Shown here: positions 6,256 through 7,052 of the stretch, piece after piece
Layout of the letters: each line of letters begins with the position of its first letter
How positions within the stretch are numbered: the stretch's first letter is position 1
Assembly (NCBI GenBank): GCA_009699565.1
Contig: WLNX01000093.1
Coordinates: 1 to 7,052, forward strand
Source of the DNA: Actinomycetota bacterium
GTDB lineage: Bacteria; Actinomycetota; Thermoleophilia; Solirubrobacterales; Solirubrobacteraceae
Direction: 5' to 3'
DNA: 7,052 nt
Position numbers and translations under genes: made by a program
The notes under the pieces: model-generated
The model's input: only the letters and a program-made list of their open reading frames with translations
What the model was told of the DNA's origin: nothing
Database searches by the model: none

Positions 6256-6307
6256 AGTGCCCCGCGGACAATAGCCAGCCACAGCACCTGCGGCAGGGAG
6301 ACCGCCG

Positions 6308-7052
6308 TCAGCCGGGCTTCGGCGCGGGTGGCGGCGGGCCGATTCGTTCGTGTCCCCACATCAGCCAAGAGGCAGCCAGCGCGACAAGGATGCCGATGGC
6401 AGTGTTGACAACCCGGTAGCCGGCGATGTCAATGCCGCTGTAGCTGACGGTGCTAACCATCAGCAGCGCGGTCGGCGTGAGCAGCATCACAAGCAGGTGG
6501 TAACTCGAGTCGCGCACCGCGAACAGCAGCAGCGCCAGCAGCGAAGCCGCCGCCGCAAGAATCCAGGGGTCTCCGGTCAGGTAGACGAAGGCCGCAGCAA
6601 TCAGGATTCCGATCATCGTGCCGCTTGATCGCTGGAGAGCGCGCACCCGCGTCCCGTGAGGGTCGGGCTGCAGGATCGCCAGCACGGTCAGCGCAACCCA
6701 GTAGCCGTAGGACAGATCAAGCAGCCGGTAGCCGAGCACTGCCGCCGACGTTGCGACCCCCAGCCGCAGCGCGTGGTGACGGAGCGGAGCCCTGTTGAGA
6801 AAGCGGGCGCGCGCAAGCTTTAGCGTCTCGCCAACTCCCAGCCATGTCGGATCGACGCCTTCCGGCGAGGGCCTTCCGCCGATCGTCAGCATCATCGCGA
6901 AGCCGAGCAGGCCGCCGAGCGCGATCGCGATCACCGACGGCCCGAGCGGCTGTGGGGGCAGCCCGCTAGTCAGCAGGAAGACGGCGCTGACTGCGAACCC
7001 CGCCAGCCCGCCATGCTTGCCCGCGACGCGAAGCGTTGCCCACGTCGTCACC
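6308..7052 (-). CDS. FUSC-family (fusaric acid resistance-like) membrane protein, 5' end outside window
   Basis: C-terminal 247 residues of a larger inner-membrane protein; the frame stays open through the right edge, so the GTG at 7051 is not a demonstrated start. Two or three helices (about 12-28 and 37-57) end the first membrane bundle. A hydrophilic, basic linker follows (58-96). A second bundle then carries the FUSC signature: RHHALRLGVA (91-100), YGYWVALTV (115-123), LQPD (127-130), T134 and the RALQRSSGTMIG stretch (137-148). More helices lie near 160-178, 183-201 and 212-231, and the tail is proline-rich (238-246). FUSC/aromatic-acid-exporter relatives are thought to export aromatic acids or similar compounds. 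The family is fairly secure from this motif; the substrate is unknown. It stops 52 bases before the tRNA-Trp gene on the same strand. Confidence 0.83.
   Translation of the reverse strand, partial: VTTWATLRVAGKHGGLAGFAVSAVFLLTSGLPPQPLGPSVIAIALGGLLGFAMMLTIGGRPSPEGVDPTWLGVGETLKLARARFLNRAPLRHHALRLGVATSAAVLGYRLLDLSYGYWVALTVLAILQPDPHGTRVRALQRSSGTMIGILIAAAFVYLTGDPWILAAAASLLALLLFAVRDSSYHLLVMLLTPTALLMVSTVSYSGIDIAGYRVVNTAIGILVALAASWLMWGHERIGPPPPAPKPG

Noticed and set aside
6256..6307. tRNA promoter in the gap after the FUSC gene
   Set aside because: TATTGT (6273-6268, minus strand) is a possible -10 box, but it matches at four of six positions and has no convincing -35; too weak to list.

Overview
The window is a gene-dense, fairly high-GC bacterial chromosome segment. 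It holds seven protein genes and one tRNA, with no gap over about 200 bases. The DHA2 transporter, the YrhK-like membrane protein and the FUSC protein next to GC-rich coding sequence suggest an actinomycete-type organism (Actinomycetota, possibly Thermoleophilia). That is an inference from style and gene content; no phylogenetic marker here settles it. I see no phage, transposon or CRISPR signature.

Left part (1-3848), a glyoxylate module. A class-V aminotransferase of the alanine/serine-glyoxylate family reads leftward (2643-1495). It is followed 56 bases later by a 14-helix MFS transporter on the same strand (from 1438, running off the left edge). Divergently, across a 191-base control region, lies a malyl-CoA lyase (2835-3848) with its metal ligands, substrate arginine and catalytic aspartate intact. 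One enzyme makes or consumes glyoxylate with acetyl-CoA or propionyl-CoA; the other transaminates glyoxylate to glycine. The pair therefore looks like a dedicated glyoxylate branch point, as in serine-cycle, ethylmalonyl-CoA-type or ureide/glycolate metabolism. The shared intergenic region has a recognisable promoter on each side. It also has two imperfect inverted repeats built from the same half-site (GGTTC/GAGCC), a candidate operator set.

Right part (3864-7052), a leftward series. The order of transcription is FUSC-family membrane protein (5' end off the right edge), tRNA-Trp(CCA), ABC ATPase of the BcrA/CcmA class, ABC-2 permease (overlapping TGATG), and a six-helix YrhK-like membrane protein. 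The ATPase starts only 25 bases after the tRNA, without a terminator or clear ribosome binding site. The tRNA and the exporter genes may thus share a transcript that is cut at the tRNA 3' end. The YrhK-like gene converges on malyl-CoA lyase with a 15-base gap, and a perfect 7-bp GC hairpin sits over the junction.

Nothing here is a clearly new biological system. The items most worth a second look are the glyoxylate pair with its repeated half-sites, the tRNA-led ABC operon, and the transporter lacking the usual antiporter motif C.
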